Under the pieces are notes generated by a model. The model was not told the origin of the DNA. It saw only the letters and a program-made list of their open reading frames with translations, and ran no database searches. A DNA stretch of 64,000 nt from Roseivivax halotolerans (GTDB taxonomy: Bacteria > Pseudomonadota > Alphaproteobacteria > Rhodobacterales > Rhodobacteraceae): positions 33,235 through 97,234 of the forward strand of contig NZ_FOXV01000013.1 in NCBI RefSeq assembly GCF_900115815.1, in the 5' to 3' direction. The position numbers and the translations under genes are program-made. This document shows positions 35,085-44,772 of this stretch, one piece after another (positions within the stretch are counted from its first letter, which is position 1; each line of letters opens with the position of its first letter).

Positions 35085-35975
35085 TCACTCCACGTTCTGA
35101 ACCTGTTCGCGCATCTGATCGATGAGCGTCTTCAACTCGAGCCCGACCTCCGTCAGCGGCGCGGAGCCGGCCTTGGAGCAGAGCGTGTTGGCCTCGCGGT
35201 TGAACTCCTGGCAGAGGAAGTCGAGCTTGCGCCCGATGGGCCCGGTCTCGGCGAGCATTGCGCGAGCCGAAGCTACATGTGCGCGCAGCCGGTCGATTTC
35301 CTCGGTGATGTCAGACTTCACCGCGATCAGCGCGAGTTCCTGTGCGATCCGCGCTTCGTCGACCCCGTCGGTATTCTGGATGACGCGGGAAAGCTGCGTG
35401 CGGAGACGGCTCGCCTGCTCCTCGCGCCTTGCATCGGCGCGCGTTTCCGCCTCCGCGACAAGTGCCTCGATTGCGCCGAGCTGCCGCTCGATCACCTCAC
35501 CGAGCGCCTGTCCCTCCGATGCGCGGGCGGAGATGAAAGTGGTCAGAAGCGCGTCGAATTCGTGCACCAGGCGCGCCCGCAGGGCCTCGAGGTCAGGTGC
35601 CGATTGCACCTCTTCCATGATGCCGCGGACCGAAAGAAGCTCGGCGGCGCTCGGCGTAGTGAGGCTGACACCCTCCGCCTGAGCGGCGGCTTCGATACGG
35701 GCGACGGCGGCAAGCACGTCAGAAAGCGCGGTCTCGTTGATCGCCATCCGCGCGCCGGTATCCTCGGCGGTGACCTTGAGGGAGACGGAGATCGACCCGC
35801 GCGCGAGCCGTGCCTGCGCGGCGCTCCTAAGGCTTGCCTCGAGACCCGAGATCCAGTCCGGCACGCGGAAGCGCAGATCGAGCCCCTTGCCGTTCACGCC
35901 CCGCATGTCCCACGACCAGGAGAGCCCCTCGCCCGCGCCGTCCGCAGAAGCGAACCCTGTCATCGATTGGCGCAT
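35085..35975 (-). CDS. YicC family endoribonuclease-like protein
   Basis: 296-aa YicC family protein. It starts [13 protein letters not shown], and the conserved C-terminal motif is [20 protein letters not shown]. Family members are reported as endoribonucleases involved in small RNA turnover in E. coli. The middle part is rich in Ala/Glu and probably coiled-coil. It is first gene of the minus-strand run yicC-gmk-carbonic anhydrase. Confidence 0.94.
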   Translation of the reverse strand: MRQSMTGFASADGAGEGLSWSWDMRGVNGKGLDLRFRVPDWISGLEASLRSAAQARLARGSISVSLKVTAEDTGARMAINETALSDVLAAVARIEAAAQAEGVSLTTPSAAELLSVRGIMEEVQSAPDLEALRARLVHEFDALLTTFISARASEGQALGEVIERQLGAIEALVAEAETRADARREEQASRLRTQLSRVIQNTDGVDEARIAQELALIAVKSDITEEIDRLRAHVASARAMLAETGPIGRKLDFLCQEFNREANTLCSKAGSAPLTEVGLELKTLIDQMREQVQNVE

Positions 35976-36170
35976 TCGCCCCCCGTTTCACCTGCCTCTC
36001 AGCCTTCGGGTTACGGCACGGGATGGCGCAAGGCAAGCGATGCGGATGTTAACCAGCGGTCGCGAAATATGGCGCAATTTGGGCAAAAGTGGCGTAATTA
36101 AGACTTCGGTAAGCATAGTGGCCCAAGCCTTTCAAAGGCTCGCCGCCTCGATGGAACAGAGGACAGAGAG

Positions 36171-36821
36171 ATGACAGGCGATTGGCATGGCGGAACCGGC
36201 TACGTCTCCCTTTGCGAGCGGAGCCGCGAACGCCAGCGGCGTGCCTTGCGCCTGATCGAGACCTACTGGCAAGATCTGTCGCGCGATGCTTGCGGCATAC
36301 CGGAGCGCGCCGCCGTAGATCCGCGCAGGATCGAAGACGGGTTGGAATACGCCTTTCTTCTGCAACGTATCGCGCCCGGACAAGCGCGGCTGAGGATCGC
36401 CGGGGCGCATCTCAACGACCTGACAGGGATGGAGGTCGCGGGCCTCCCGCTTTCCGCGCTGATCCTGCCCGATCACCGTGCCCGACTTGCGAAGGCGCTC
36501 GAAGCTATGTTCCGCGATGGGGGCATTCTGCGCGCGGAGATGTCGGCGCAAACCGGCTTTGGCCGACCCGAGCTGCGTGCGGAGATGACGGTCCTGCCGC
36601 TGAGGTCGGAAAGCGGTCAGGTCGACCGCGCTATCGGCGGGCTGATCACGATTGGCAAGATCGGAAGAACGCCGCGAAGGTTCGAGTTGGGCGCACTCAA
36701 GGTGCAGAAAGTCGGTGCGCCCTCTCGCGAGATGCCGGTCACAGGATTTGCCGAAGCGCCAACGCCCTTCGCGCCGTCCCGGCTGCAGCCGCATCTGCGA
36801 CTTGTCGTCTGCAACGATTGA
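36171..36821 (+). CDS. PAS_5-type domain protein
   Basis: 216-aa protein of the alphaproteobacterial PAS_5 (PF07310) type. The central region RIEDGLEYAFLLQRIAPGQA, RLRIAGAHLNDLTGMEVAGL and LPLRSESGQ is typical. There is no output domain, so it may act by protein contact. The ATG at 36171 is preceded by AGAGAG. Convergent with galU (30 bases between stops). It lies divergent from yicC across a lower-GC gap of 195 bases. Confidence 0.82.
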   Translation: MTGDWHGGTGYVSLCERSRERQRRALRLIETYWQDLSRDACGIPERAAVDPRRIEDGLEYAFLLQRIAPGQARLRIAGAHLNDLTGMEVAGLPLSALILPDHRARLAKALEAMFRDGGILRAEMSAQTGFGRPELRAEMTVLPLRSESGQVDRAIGGLITIGKIGRTPRRFELGALKVQKVGAPSREMPVTGFAEAPTPFAPSRLQPHLRLVVCND

Positions 36822-36851
36822 AGCGCGGACCCGCGAGCCCGCGCCAGACCT

Positions 36852-37763
36852 TTATTCCGCAGCCGTTGCGAGTGTGGGCTGCGTTCCCGACAGAACCGAC
36901 GCGTAACTCGCATCCCCTGCCGCATAGGCCATCGTCGCGGCCAGCATTCCCTGTTTGGAGCCGCAATCGTAGCGCGTGCCCGAGAAGCGGAAGCCGCAGA
37001 GCCCGATACTATCGGCACCGGCGGCAATCGCGTCCGTCAGCTGGATCTCTCCGCCAGCTCCCGGCGGCAGACCGTCAAGCGCGTCAAAGATGGATGCGTC
37101 GAGCACGTAGCGCCCGACGACCGCATGGCGCGACGGCGCATCGGCGGGCTCCGGTTTCTCGACCATGCCCTTGGCGAGGATCAGCGGACCGTCCGTGCCA
37201 GTGACATCGAGAACGCCGTAAGATTTCACCTCGTCCTCGTCGACCTCCATCGTCGCCACCATATGCCCCGCTTTCGACGGATCGTAGGCGTCGATCATCT
37301 CTTGAACGCAGCCTGGCTCCCCGAGGATCAAATCGTCCGGCAGGATGATAGCGACAGGTCCGGGCAGGACGTCGTCCTTCGCGCAAAGAACCGCATGGCC
37401 GAGGCCGAGAGGCTCCGGCTGCATCACGAAGCGCACCTGCATCTCGGTCTCGCACAGCGCGTTCTCGTGCAACATGTCGGCAAGACGTGCCTTGCCACGT
37501 TCGCGGAGCGTGGTCTCGAGCTCCTCGTCTTCGCGGACATAGCGTTCGATCGCGTCCTTGGAGGGATGGCTCACGAAGACCATGCGCTCGATCCCGGCAG
37601 CTCGCGCCTCGTCTATGGCAAACTGGATCAGCGGAGTGTCGAGCACCGGCAGAAGCTCCTTCGGGGTCGCCTTGGTGGCGGGAAGAAACCGGGTTCCGAG
37701 CCCCGCCACCGGGAAGATCGCAGTCCTGACCGGATTGGAACTGACGGTTGCTTTGAGGTCCAT
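36852..37763 (-). CDS. galU: UTP-glucose-1-phosphate uridylyltransferase
   Basis: 303-aa nucleotidyltransferase making UDP-glucose from UTP and glucose 1-phosphate. The N-terminal signature GLGTRFLPATKATPKELLPV (residues ~21-40) and the later VEKPEPADAPS and GRYVLDASIFDAL are typical GalU. UDP-glucose feeds polysaccharides and, in principle, glucosylated osmolytes; the divergent operon encodes a glucosylglycerol-phosphate synthase, though known enzymes of that type use ADP-glucose. The gap to gpsA is 423 bases. Confidence 0.96.
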   Translation of the reverse strand: MDLKATVSSNPVRTAIFPVAGLGTRFLPATKATPKELLPVLDTPLIQFAIDEARAAGIERMVFVSHPSKDAIERYVREDEELETTLRERGKARLADMLHENALCETEMQVRFVMQPEPLGLGHAVLCAKDDVLPGPVAIILPDDLILGEPGCVQEMIDAYDPSKAGHMVATMEVDEDEVKSYGVLDVTGTDGPLILAKGMVEKPEPADAPSRHAVVGRYVLDASIFDALDGLPPGAGGEIQLTDAIAAGADSIGLCGFRFSGTRYDCGSKQGMLAATMAYAAGDASYASVLSGTQPTLATAAE

Positions 37764-38186
37764 ATCTGCGTGCTCCTTGCGGTGTATTCGGATTCTGCGC
37801 CTGCCCCGTCGCGCTTGTTTGGACGGTTAGAGTACGGGCTCGCCCATCCAAGTCAAAAATCGGTCCTGAAGTTCCCGCCTGTGTCCTCGGGGATCTCAGA
37901 GGTGTCGCATAAGTACTTGATATCCTGAGAACTCGACGTTCCAGCGTTCGCAGGAAGGTTGCCGACTTTTCCGGCAAAACCAGCCAATTCAAGGCCAGAT
38001 CAGCCGGAATCCGACGCGGGCTTGCGGAATAAGTAGGCAGGCAAGCGCGATCATGCTTAAAAGGGCAGCAGATGTGAGCGCCGCAGCGCCGCATGCGGTG
38101 AATCTAGGGCCACCACTGGACACTGGACCCGCGCTGCCTAGCCTATAGGTCATTAAATAAGCAGTCAGAGGCCTCGGGCCCAGAGC
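37764..38186. other. Intergenic region between galU and gpsA
   Basis: 423 bases with no credible coding frame or tRNA. It must hold the divergent promoters of galU and the gpsA-ggpS operon. A hairpin TTGCCG...CGGCAA is at 37959-37977, and the palindrome AAGTACTT near 37911. No clear sigma-70, EcfG or Pho motif was recognised. Confidence 0.4.
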
Positions 38187-39326
38187 ATGGACGGACAGAT
38201 CCTGAACCTTCGCAGAGACACCGACACCCGGATGCGCCACTCGGCGCGGCCCTATAGCCGTATCGCCGTGATCGGCATGGGAAGCTGGGGCACGGCCCTG
38301 GCGGCGGTCGCAGCGTCGGCGGGCCGGGACGTTCGCATCTGGGGTCGCAGACCGAAACTGGCCGATGACATCAATGTAAAGCGGATCAACACGAGATACT
38401 TGCCCGAAGCGCAGCTTCCCGAGGGCATCCACGCCACCACGGATCTTGCCGAAGCGCTGGACGGCGCGGAGATCGTGCTTCTGGTCACGCCGTCGCGGAC
38501 GCTGCGTGAGGTCTGCGCCGAGCTCAAACCGCACCTGCCGAAGGGCGTGCCACTCGTCCTGTGTTGCAAGGGCATCGAACAGGGCACGGGCTATCTCTTG
38601 TCCTACCTCGTCGCCGAAGAGCTGCCTGGACACCCGGTCGGCGCGCTGTCCGGTCCGACTTTCGCCAAGGAGACCGTGCTCGGCCATCCGACCGCCGCGA
38701 CCATCGCTTTCGACTTCCGCTATGTCGACCGGCTCGACCCGCATGAAAGCCCGGCTGCGCGACTGGCGGTCTCCATGTCCTCCAGCGTCTTTCGCCCTTA
38801 CATTTCGGATGACCTTGTCGGCGTGGAAATCGGTGGTGCGGTCAAGAACGTGATCGCGATCGCCTGCGGTATGATGACGGGTGCGGGCTTTGCCGAGAAC
38901 ACCCGCGCCGCATTGATCGCCCGGGGCATGGACGAGATGAAGTTCCTCGCCGAAGCCCTTGGCGGTAGGAGAGAAACTGTGACCGGCCTTTCGGGGGCAG
39001 GCGATCTGACACTAACCTGTTCCTCCATGACGTCGCGCAACATGTCGCTGGGCGTGCAGCTCGGCGAAGGCAAGCGCCGCGACGAGTGTTTCGACGGCAA
39101 GCCCGTTGTCGTCGAGGGAGAGGTCAATGCCGTCTCCGTCGTCGATCTGGCCAGGCGGCTTGGCGTGCACATGCCGATTTCGGAAGCAGTGCACGCGATC
39201 CTGCATGAAGGCGCCGATCTTTCGCAGACCTTCACGGAGCTCTGGGCGCGTCCCATTGAATCCGAGCCGCGCGCCCTGTCGATCCGCATCGCCCATCCTT
39301 CCGCAGTTGACCAGGACCGTAAATGA
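38187..39326 (+). CDS. gpsA: NAD(P)-dependent glycerol-3-phosphate dehydrogenase
   Basis: 379-aa enzyme interconverting dihydroxyacetone phosphate and sn-glycerol 3-phosphate. The Rossmann motif IAVIGMGSWGTALAAVA starts near residue 27, the conserved ALSGPTFAKET and catalytic-Lys motif GGAVKNVIAIACGM follow, and the C-terminal domain has TGLSGAGDLTLTC and MPISEAVH. It is longer than typical GpsA (about 330-340) because of N- and C-terminal extensions; ATG 38232 is an alternative start. It overlaps the next gene by 4 bases, so it most likely supplies glycerol 3-phosphate for GgpS rather than for phospholipids alone. Confidence 0.92.
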   Translation: MDGQILNLRRDTDTRMRHSARPYSRIAVIGMGSWGTALAAVAASAGRDVRIWGRRPKLADDINVKRINTRYLPEAQLPEGIHATTDLAEALDGAEIVLLVTPSRTLREVCAELKPHLPKGVPLVLCCKGIEQGTGYLLSYLVAEELPGHPVGALSGPTFAKETVLGHPTAATIAFDFRYVDRLDPHESPAARLAVSMSSSVFRPYISDDLVGVEIGGAVKNVIAIACGMMTGAGFAENTRAALIARGMDEMKFLAEALGGRRETVTGLSGAGDLTLTCSSMTSRNMSLGVQLGEGKRRDECFDGKPVVVEGEVNAVSVVDLARRLGVHMPISEAVHAILHEGADLSQTFTELWARPIESEPRALSIRIAHPSAVDQDRK

Positions 39327-40099
39327 CCCAGCCTCCCCGGATATCCACTCCGCTCGCCGAGCGCCGCTTCGTATTGGCAACCGATCTCGACGGCACATTT
39401 CTAGGCGGCAGCCAAGAGGATCGGCGACGGCTCTATGACTGGGTCGAGGCCAATCGGGAGACCATCGGCCTCGTCTTCGTAACGGGCCGCGATCCTGCCT
39501 TCATCAAGTCGCTCTGTGCCGGTGGCGTGCCTTGGCCCGAATACGTGATCGGGGATGTCGGAACCACGATCGCCAAGGTCGAGCACGAAGAAGTCAAACC
39601 TATTGAGGAACTTGAAGAAGAGATTGCAAGCCTCTGGGATGATGCAGGTTCTCGGGTTCGCGCGGCGCTTGATGACCATCCCGGCCTGAGCTTGCAGCCA
39701 ACCGATTTTCGATACCGGGTCAGTTTCGATCTCGATCCGGACGCCTTCGATCCGACCGCCAAGGAGAAGGTTGACGAGATGGGTCTCGACTGGCTCATCT
39801 CCGACGACAAGTTTTTCGATGTTCTGCCGAAGGGTGTTTCGAAAGGGCCGTCCCTGAAGCGCTTCGCACGGCACATGGACCTCGCGGAGCCGCGCGTTCT
39901 GGCGGCGGGTGACACGCTCAACGATCTGTCGATGCTGGAATGCGGCCTGCCGGCGGTGGCCGTGGGCGGGTCCGAGGAAGCGCTTCTGGCACGCGTGCGC
40001 CCTCTCGCGCATGTCTACAAGGCCAGCGCAATCGGCGCTGGCGGTATCTTGGAAGCGGTCGGCGCGATGGACCTCCATCCCGTCCCCGAAGGAGTTTGA
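39323..40099 (+). CDS. HAD-superfamily phosphatase, probable glucosylglycerol-phosphate phosphatase
   Basis: 258-aa HAD hydrolase of the Cof/sucrose-phosphatase type (subclass IIB cap). The nucleophile motif DLDGT is at residues 21-25 (Asp21, Asp23), the Thr motif at LVFVTGRD, a Lys in KGVSKGPSLKRF and the acidic motif GDTLNDLSML near the C-terminus. Sandwiched without gaps between gpsA and ggpS, it is the obvious candidate to dephosphorylate glucosylglycerol phosphate. It is not the cyanobacterial StpA/GgpP family; in some gammaproteobacteria a HAD phosphatase is fused to GgpS. The specific role is inference. Confidence 0.8.
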   Translation: MTQPPRISTPLAERRFVLATDLDGTFLGGSQEDRRRLYDWVEANRETIGLVFVTGRDPAFIKSLCAGGVPWPEYVIGDVGTTIAKVEHEEVKPIEELEEEIASLWDDAGSRVRAALDDHPGLSLQPTDFRYRVSFDLDPDAFDPTAKEKVDEMGLDWLISDDKFFDVLPKGVSKGPSLKRFARHMDLAEPRVLAAGDTLNDLSMLECGLPAVAVGGSEEALLARVRPLAHVYKASAIGAGGILEAVGAMDLHPVPEGV

Positions 40100-41599
40100 A
40101 TGGGCAGCGATCTTGTTATCGTCTATCACCGGCAACCCTATGAAGAGGTTGTCGAAAACGGAAAAACCGTCTTTCGCGAGAACAAGAGTCCGAACGGGAT
40201 CGTCCCGACGCTGAAAAGCTTCTTCGGCAAGGTCGAGAATGCCGCTTGGGTTGCCTGGAAGGAGGCGGAGGATGTCACCGATCCGGGCTTCGAGCGGGTC
40301 ATCCAGATCGAGGACAGCTTTGGCAGCTATACGGTCTCTCGACTGCCGCTGACGGCCGCCGATGTGCAAAGCTTCTACCACGTGACCTCGAAGGAAGCTT
40401 TCTGGCCGATCCTCCACGGCTTCAAGGAAAAGTACAATTATGACCCGGTGGATTGGGGCACGTTCCGAAAGGTGAACCAGGCCTTCGCGGAGGCCGCCGC
40501 AGCCGAGGCGGCCAAGAATGCCGCCGTCTGGGTGCATGACTACAATCTTTGGCTCGTTCCGGGATATTTGCGCCAGATGCGGCCCGATCTGCGGATCTCG
40601 TTTTTCCATCACACCCCCTTCCCGGCGGCGGACATCTTCAATGTCCTGCCCTGGCGCGGCGAGATCGTGGATTCGCTGCTGGCTTGCGATGTCGTAGGCT
40701 TCCATATCCCGCGCTATGCATCGAATTTCGTGTCGGTCGTGCGCTCGCAGCGCGACGTGGGCGAAGTGCCGCGTGTGCTCGTCACGGAAGACTTCGTCTC
40801 GGAAGGATCGGCGCTTTCGGATCGCACCCAGCCCGTGAAAATCCGCACCGAGGATCGCGACGTGAAGCTTGGTGTGACGCCGGTGGGTGTCGATACCGAC
40901 TACATCGCGGAGGTCACGGCGCGTGAAGAGACAAAAGCGCGCGCTGAAAAGATAAAGGAGGAGCTGGGCGGCTCCAAGCTCATACTGTCGGTCGGCCGGA
41001 CCGACTACACCAAGGGCGGCGCGGAGCAACTTCTGACTTTCGAGCGGCTTCTGGAGAAGCGCGAAGATCTGCGCGGCGATGTGCGGCTCCTGCACGTCTC
41101 GGTTCCGGCGAACCGGAACATGACCGTTTACGCGGAGATCCAGCAGGAGATCGAACAGATTGCAGGCCGGATCAATGGGCGCTTCGGCACATTCACATCG
41201 ACCCCTGTCTCCCTGATTTCACGTGCAATTCCCTTCGAGGAGCTCGTCGCATACTACCGTGTCGCGGATGTCGCCTGGATTACGCCGCTCGCAGACGGGA
41301 TGAACCTCGTCTGCAAGGAATACGCGGCCTCGAGGGATGATTGCGACGGCGTGTTGATCCTGTCGGAATTCGCAGGTGCGGCGATCGAGCTTGGCGCGGC
41401 GATCCTGACAAATCCGTATTCGCACAAGAACATGGACCATGCCATCGAGACCGCGCTCAACATGAGCGAGGAAAATCGCAGGAGCCGGATGGAAGGTCTT
41501 CGGCGCAAGGTCGAGACCTACAACACGGCCCGCTGGGCGCAGGACCAGCTGGCGCTTCTGTCGCCCGAGGATTTCGCCGAGGAAAACAGCCCGGCCTGA
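40100..41599 (+). CDS. ggpS: Glucosylglycerol-phosphate synthase
   Basis: 499-aa GT20-family glycosyltransferase. It matches cyanobacterial GgpS (also about 500 residues) closely: N-terminus LVIVYHRQPYEEV, SPNGIVPTLKSFFG, FYHVTSKEAFWPILH, VWVHDYNLWLVPGYLRQM, ISFFHHTPFPAADIFNVLPW and the donor-site region LVCKEYAASRDDCDGVLILS. It would join a nucleotide-activated glucose to glycerol 3-phosphate, the first step to the compatible solute glucosylglycerol. A trehalose-phosphate synthase is the main alternative, but the N-terminus fits GgpS better. The start follows the phosphatase stop with no gap. Confidence 0.88.
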   Translation: MGSDLVIVYHRQPYEEVVENGKTVFRENKSPNGIVPTLKSFFGKVENAAWVAWKEAEDVTDPGFERVIQIEDSFGSYTVSRLPLTAADVQSFYHVTSKEAFWPILHGFKEKYNYDPVDWGTFRKVNQAFAEAAAAEAAKNAAVWVHDYNLWLVPGYLRQMRPDLRISFFHHTPFPAADIFNVLPWRGEIVDSLLACDVVGFHIPRYASNFVSVVRSQRDVGEVPRVLVTEDFVSEGSALSDRTQPVKIRTEDRDVKLGVTPVGVDTDYIAEVTAREETKARAEKIKEELGGSKLILSVGRTDYTKGGAEQLLTFERLLEKREDLRGDVRLLHVSVPANRNMTVYAEIQQEIEQIAGRINGRFGTFTSTPVSLISRAIPFEELVAYYRVADVAWITPLADGMNLVCKEYAASRDDCDGVLILSEFAGAAIELGAAILTNPYSHKNMDHAIETALNMSEENRRSRMEGLRRKVETYNTARWAQDQLALLSPEDFAEENSPA

Positions 41600-41613
41600 G
41601 CCAGGCAGATAGC

Positions 41614-41635
41614 GGGCGGACCAGATGGTCCGCCC
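41614..41635. terminator. Bidirectional hairpin between ggpS and DAHP synthase
   Basis: GGGCGGACC (41614-41622) pairs perfectly with GGTCCGCCC (41627-41635), loop AGAT. It lies between two convergent genes; neither strand has a T-run, so it may be a weak or Rho-assisted terminator. Confidence 0.55.
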
Positions 41636-41644
41636 TGCCCGTCT

Positions 41645-43012
41645 TCAGCCGTTCGCGGCTGCGAGCGCCTCGCGATGCGAGGTCAGCTCTTCGGCCACGA
41701 GGAACGCGAGTTCCAGCGATTGCGACGCGTTGAGGCGCGGATCGCACGCGGTGTGGTAGCGGTCCGAAAGGTTCTCGTCCGAGACCGCGTAGACGCCGCC
41801 GGTGCATTCGGTCACGTCCTGACCGGTCATCTCGAAATGGACCCCTCCCGGGACGGTGCCTTCCGCCTTGTGCACCGCGAAGAAGTCGCGCACCTCGCGC
41901 AGAACCGCATCGAACGGCCGGGTCTTGTAGCCGGAGGCGGACTTGATCGTGTTGCCGTGCATCGGATCGCAGACCCAGGTGACATTCGCACCGGCCTCGC
42001 GCACCGCCTGGATGAGACGCGGCAGGTTCTCGCCCACCTTGCCCGCACCGAAACGCGCGATGAGTGTCAGCTTGCCCTCTTCGTTCGTTGGGTTCAGCTT
42101 TTCCATCAGGATCTTGAGATCCTCGGCGGTGGTGCTCGGCCCGCATTTCAGTCCGATCGGGTTCAGAACGCCGCGCGCGAATTCCACATGGGCGCCGTCC
42201 GGCTGACGCGTGCGATCGCCGATCCAGATCATGTGGCCCGAGCCTGCAAGCCACTTGCCGGACGTCGAGTCGAGACGGCACAGCGCCTCTTCATACTCGA
42301 GAAGAAGCGACTCGTGGCTGGTGTAGAAATCCACCGTCGAAAGGTTGTGGTTCGACGCGCTCTCGAGCCCGGCGGCCTTCATGAAATCGAGCGTATCCGA
42401 AATCCGGCCCGCCATCTCGCGGTATTGCGCGGCCTTCTCGCTTTCGGTGAAGCCGAGCGTCCACTGGTGGACCTGGTGGATATCCGCATAGCCCCCCGTC
42501 GAGAACGCGCGCAAAAGGTTCAGCGTCGCGGCGGCCTGGGTGTAGGCCTGAAGCATCTTCTGCGGGTTCGGAATACGGGCTTCCGGCGTGAAAGCCAGCT
42601 CGTTGATGATATCGCCCCGGTAGGACGGCAGCTCCAGATCGCCCTGGGTCTCGGTCGGAGCCGAGCGCGGCTTGGCGAATTGCCCGGCCATGCGGCCGAC
42701 CTTCACCACCGGCACCTTCGCGCCGTAGGTCAGCACCATCGCCATCTGCAGCATGACCTTGAACGTGTCGCGGATCGCATCGGCCGAGAACTGGTCGAAC
42801 GCCTCGGCGCAATCGCCGCCCTGGAGGAGGAACGCCTCGCCGCGCCCGGCGGCGCCGAGCTGACGCTTGAGCGCGCGTGCCTCACCGGCGAAAACCAGCG
42901 GCGGATACTGGGAGAGCTGTGCCTCGACAGCGCCAAGGGCTGCCTCGTCGGTATATTCCGGCATCTGAACCCTGGGTTTCTGCCGCCAGCTCGTTTTCTG
43001 CCATTCGCTCAT
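41645..43012 (-). CDS. Class II 3-deoxy-7-phosphoheptulonate (DAHP) synthase
   Basis: 455-aa plant/Mycobacterium-type (class II) DAHP synthase, condensing phosphoenolpyruvate and erythrose 4-phosphate at the start of the shikimate pathway. Diagnostic segments are [75 protein letters not shown] and CDPMHGNT. The ATG at 43012 is preceded by GGAGAGA. It is encoded alone and faces the ggpS operon. Confidence 0.96.
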   Translation of the reverse strand: MSEWQKTSWRQKPRVQMPEYTDEAALGAVEAQLSQYPPLVFAGEARALKRQLGAAGRGEAFLLQGGDCAEAFDQFSADAIRDTFKVMLQMAMVLTYGAKVPVVKVGRMAGQFAKPRSAPTETQGDLELPSYRGDIINELAFTPEARIPNPQKMLQAYTQAAATLNLLRAFSTGGYADIHQVHQWTLGFTESEKAAQYREMAGRISDTLDFMKAAGLESASNHNLSTVDFYTSHESLLLEYEEALCRLDSTSGKWLAGSGHMIWIGDRTRQPDGAHVEFARGVLNPIGLKCGPSTTAEDLKILMEKLNPTNEEGKLTLIARFGAGKVGENLPRLIQAVREAGANVTWVCDPMHGNTIKSASGYKTRPFDAVLREVRDFFAVHKAEGTVPGGVHFEMTGQDVTECTGGVYAVSDENLSDRYHTACDPRLNASQSLELAFLVAEELTSHREALAAANG

Positions 43013-43180
43013 GCTATCTCTCCGATGTCGCGGATCCGTCTGCTCCGTTTCGGGGGCCGGGTTTAGACCATAGAGGTCCGGGTGACCATACAACATTTTG
43101 CCTGCGCTTCTTGACGCCGAAGGCCGCTTGATGACTCTGGGTCAATTCCGTCGAACTGAGTCGGACCAGGAGATGTGCCA

Positions 43181-44182
43181 ATGCTGAATGACGACAATGT
43201 CGTGGAGCTTGAAGGCGAAGCCCGGCTTCAGCGGTACGTGTTCGTCCTGCTCGACAATTTCACACTGATCTCCTTCGCCTCAGCCGTGGAAACCCTGCGC
43301 CTTGCCAACCGCATGGCGGGCCAGACGATCTACACCTGGACGCTATTGGGAGAGAATGGCGAGACCGCGACCTGCTCTGCCGGAACGACCTTCCATCTCG
43401 ACGGCGGGCTCGGCTCGCTCGGGCGGGACGACACGGTCGTCGTGTGCGGCGGCATCGACGTCCAGTCGACCACGACCAAGACCCTGCTCAACTGGCTTCG
43501 CCGCGAGGCGCGCAACGGGCACCGGATCGGCGGCCTGTGCACCGCGGCGCATGTGCTGGCGAAGGCCGGCCTTCTCGACGGCAAGCGCGCCACGATCCAT
43601 TGGGAAAACCAGGACAGCTTTCTTGAGGATTTCGACGAGGTCGAACTGACCAAGTCCGTGTTCTGCGTCGATGGCAACCGGTTTACCACCGCCGGCGGCA
43701 CCGCCTCGCTCGACCTGATGCTCCGCCTTGTGGCGCGCGATCACGGCGAGGCGCTCGCGAACGCGGTGGCCGACCAGCTGATCTATTCCTCGATCCGAAC
43801 CGATCAGGACGTGCAGCGCCTGTCTGTGCCGACGCGCATCGGCGTGCGTCATCCAAAGCTCGCCGAGGTCATCCAGAAGATGGAGGCCAATATCGAGGAA
43901 CCGATCAGCCCCGCGCGTCTCGCCAAGGAAGTCGGCATGTCGACGAGGCAGCTCGAGCGGCTGTTCCGGCGCTATCTCAACCGCAGCCCCAAGCGGTACT
44001 ACATGGAGCTGCGTTTGCAGAAGGCGCGCAACCTTCTGATGCAGACCGACATGACGGTGATCAACGTGGCGCTGGCCTGCGGCTTCACCTCACCTTCGCA
44101 TTTCTCCAAATGCTACCGGTCGCATTACAAGACGACGCCTTACCGCGAGCGCGGCTCTCACGGCGAGGACCGGGTGAAGTGA
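43181..44182 (+). CDS. GlxA-family AraC-type regulator
   Basis: 333-aa regulator with an N-terminal DJ-1/PfpI-like (GATase1-like) sensing domain (residues ~10-190) and a C-terminal AraC helix-turn-helix pair (LAKEVGMSTRQLERLFRRYL and VALACGFTSPSHFSKCYRSH). Relatives control betaine, sarcosine and carnitine catabolism in pseudomonads, so it could act on the sox genes at the window start, but nothing in the sequence proves this. AGGAGA precedes the ATG at 43181. The stop overlaps the next gene (GTGA). Confidence 0.92.
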   Translation: MLNDDNVVELEGEARLQRYVFVLLDNFTLISFASAVETLRLANRMAGQTIYTWTLLGENGETATCSAGTTFHLDGGLGSLGRDDTVVVCGGIDVQSTTTKTLLNWLRREARNGHRIGGLCTAAHVLAKAGLLDGKRATIHWENQDSFLEDFDEVELTKSVFCVDGNRFTTAGGTASLDLMLRLVARDHGEALANAVADQLIYSSIRTDQDVQRLSVPTRIGVRHPKLAEVIQKMEANIEEPISPARLAKEVGMSTRQLERLFRRYLNRSPKRYYMELRLQKARNLLMQTDMTVINVALACGFTSPSHFSKCYRSHYKTTPYRERGSHGEDRVK

Positions 44183-44682
44183 TCCGAACGGAGCGTCTGC
44201 TGCTCCGGCCGGCGCGGGACGACGATCTGGAGGACTTGCACGCGATCTTTTCGGACCCGCGCGCCATGCGCTACTGGGATCGTCCCGCCTATAAGGAGAT
44301 CGAGACCACACGCGCCTTCCTGCGCTGGTTCATGACCCCGGATCAGGAGCGCCGCGAGGAGTACATCATCGAGCTGGACGGACGGGCCATCGGCAAGGCG
44401 GGTATGTGGGCCAAGCCCGAAGTGGGCTTCATTCTGCATCCCGATGTCTGGGGCCAAGGCTATGCCTTCGAGGCGATGAATGCGGTGATCCCGCGCGCTT
44501 TCGCGGCGCACCCGAGACTGCCTGCCCTGACCGCCGAGATCGATCCGCGCAACCGCGCTTCCGAAGCTCTCCTGACGAAACTCGGCTTCGAGCGGACGGG
44601 CTTTGCGGAGAAGAACTTCCTCTATGGCGGGGAGGAATGGTGCGATACCGCCTATTACGCGCTGGAGCGGCCGAAAAGATGA
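44179..44682 (+). CDS. GNAT family N-acetyltransferase
   Basis: 167-aa acetyltransferase of the RimJ/RimL-like type. It begins IRTERLLLRPARDDDLEDL, has the acetyl-CoA loop region (VWGQGYAFEAMNAVI), then NRASEALLTKLGFERTGFAE. The GTG at 44179 is favoured because it overlaps the GlxA stop and starts exactly at the conserved N-terminus; an upstream ATG at 44110 lies inside the GlxA gene. The acceptor is unknown. Confidence 0.88.
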   Translation: MIRTERLLLRPARDDDLEDLHAIFSDPRAMRYWDRPAYKEIETTRAFLRWFMTPDQERREEYIIELDGRAIGKAGMWAKPEVGFILHPDVWGQGYAFEAMNAVIPRAFAAHPRLPALTAEIDPRNRASEALLTKLGFERTGFAEKNFLYGGEEWCDTAYYALERPKR

Positions 44683-44772
44683 CCTAGCGGTAGGCAAGCT
44701 CGCCCTTTTCTTTTCAAAATCGCCCGCCTAACGTCGGGTTCAGGACCAAGATCCTAATTTAGGGAGACAGAC

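Noticed and set aside
37764..38186. tRNA or small ORF in the galU-gpsA gap
   Set aside because: No cloverleaf or CCA-like end and no frame with a ribosome site was found.
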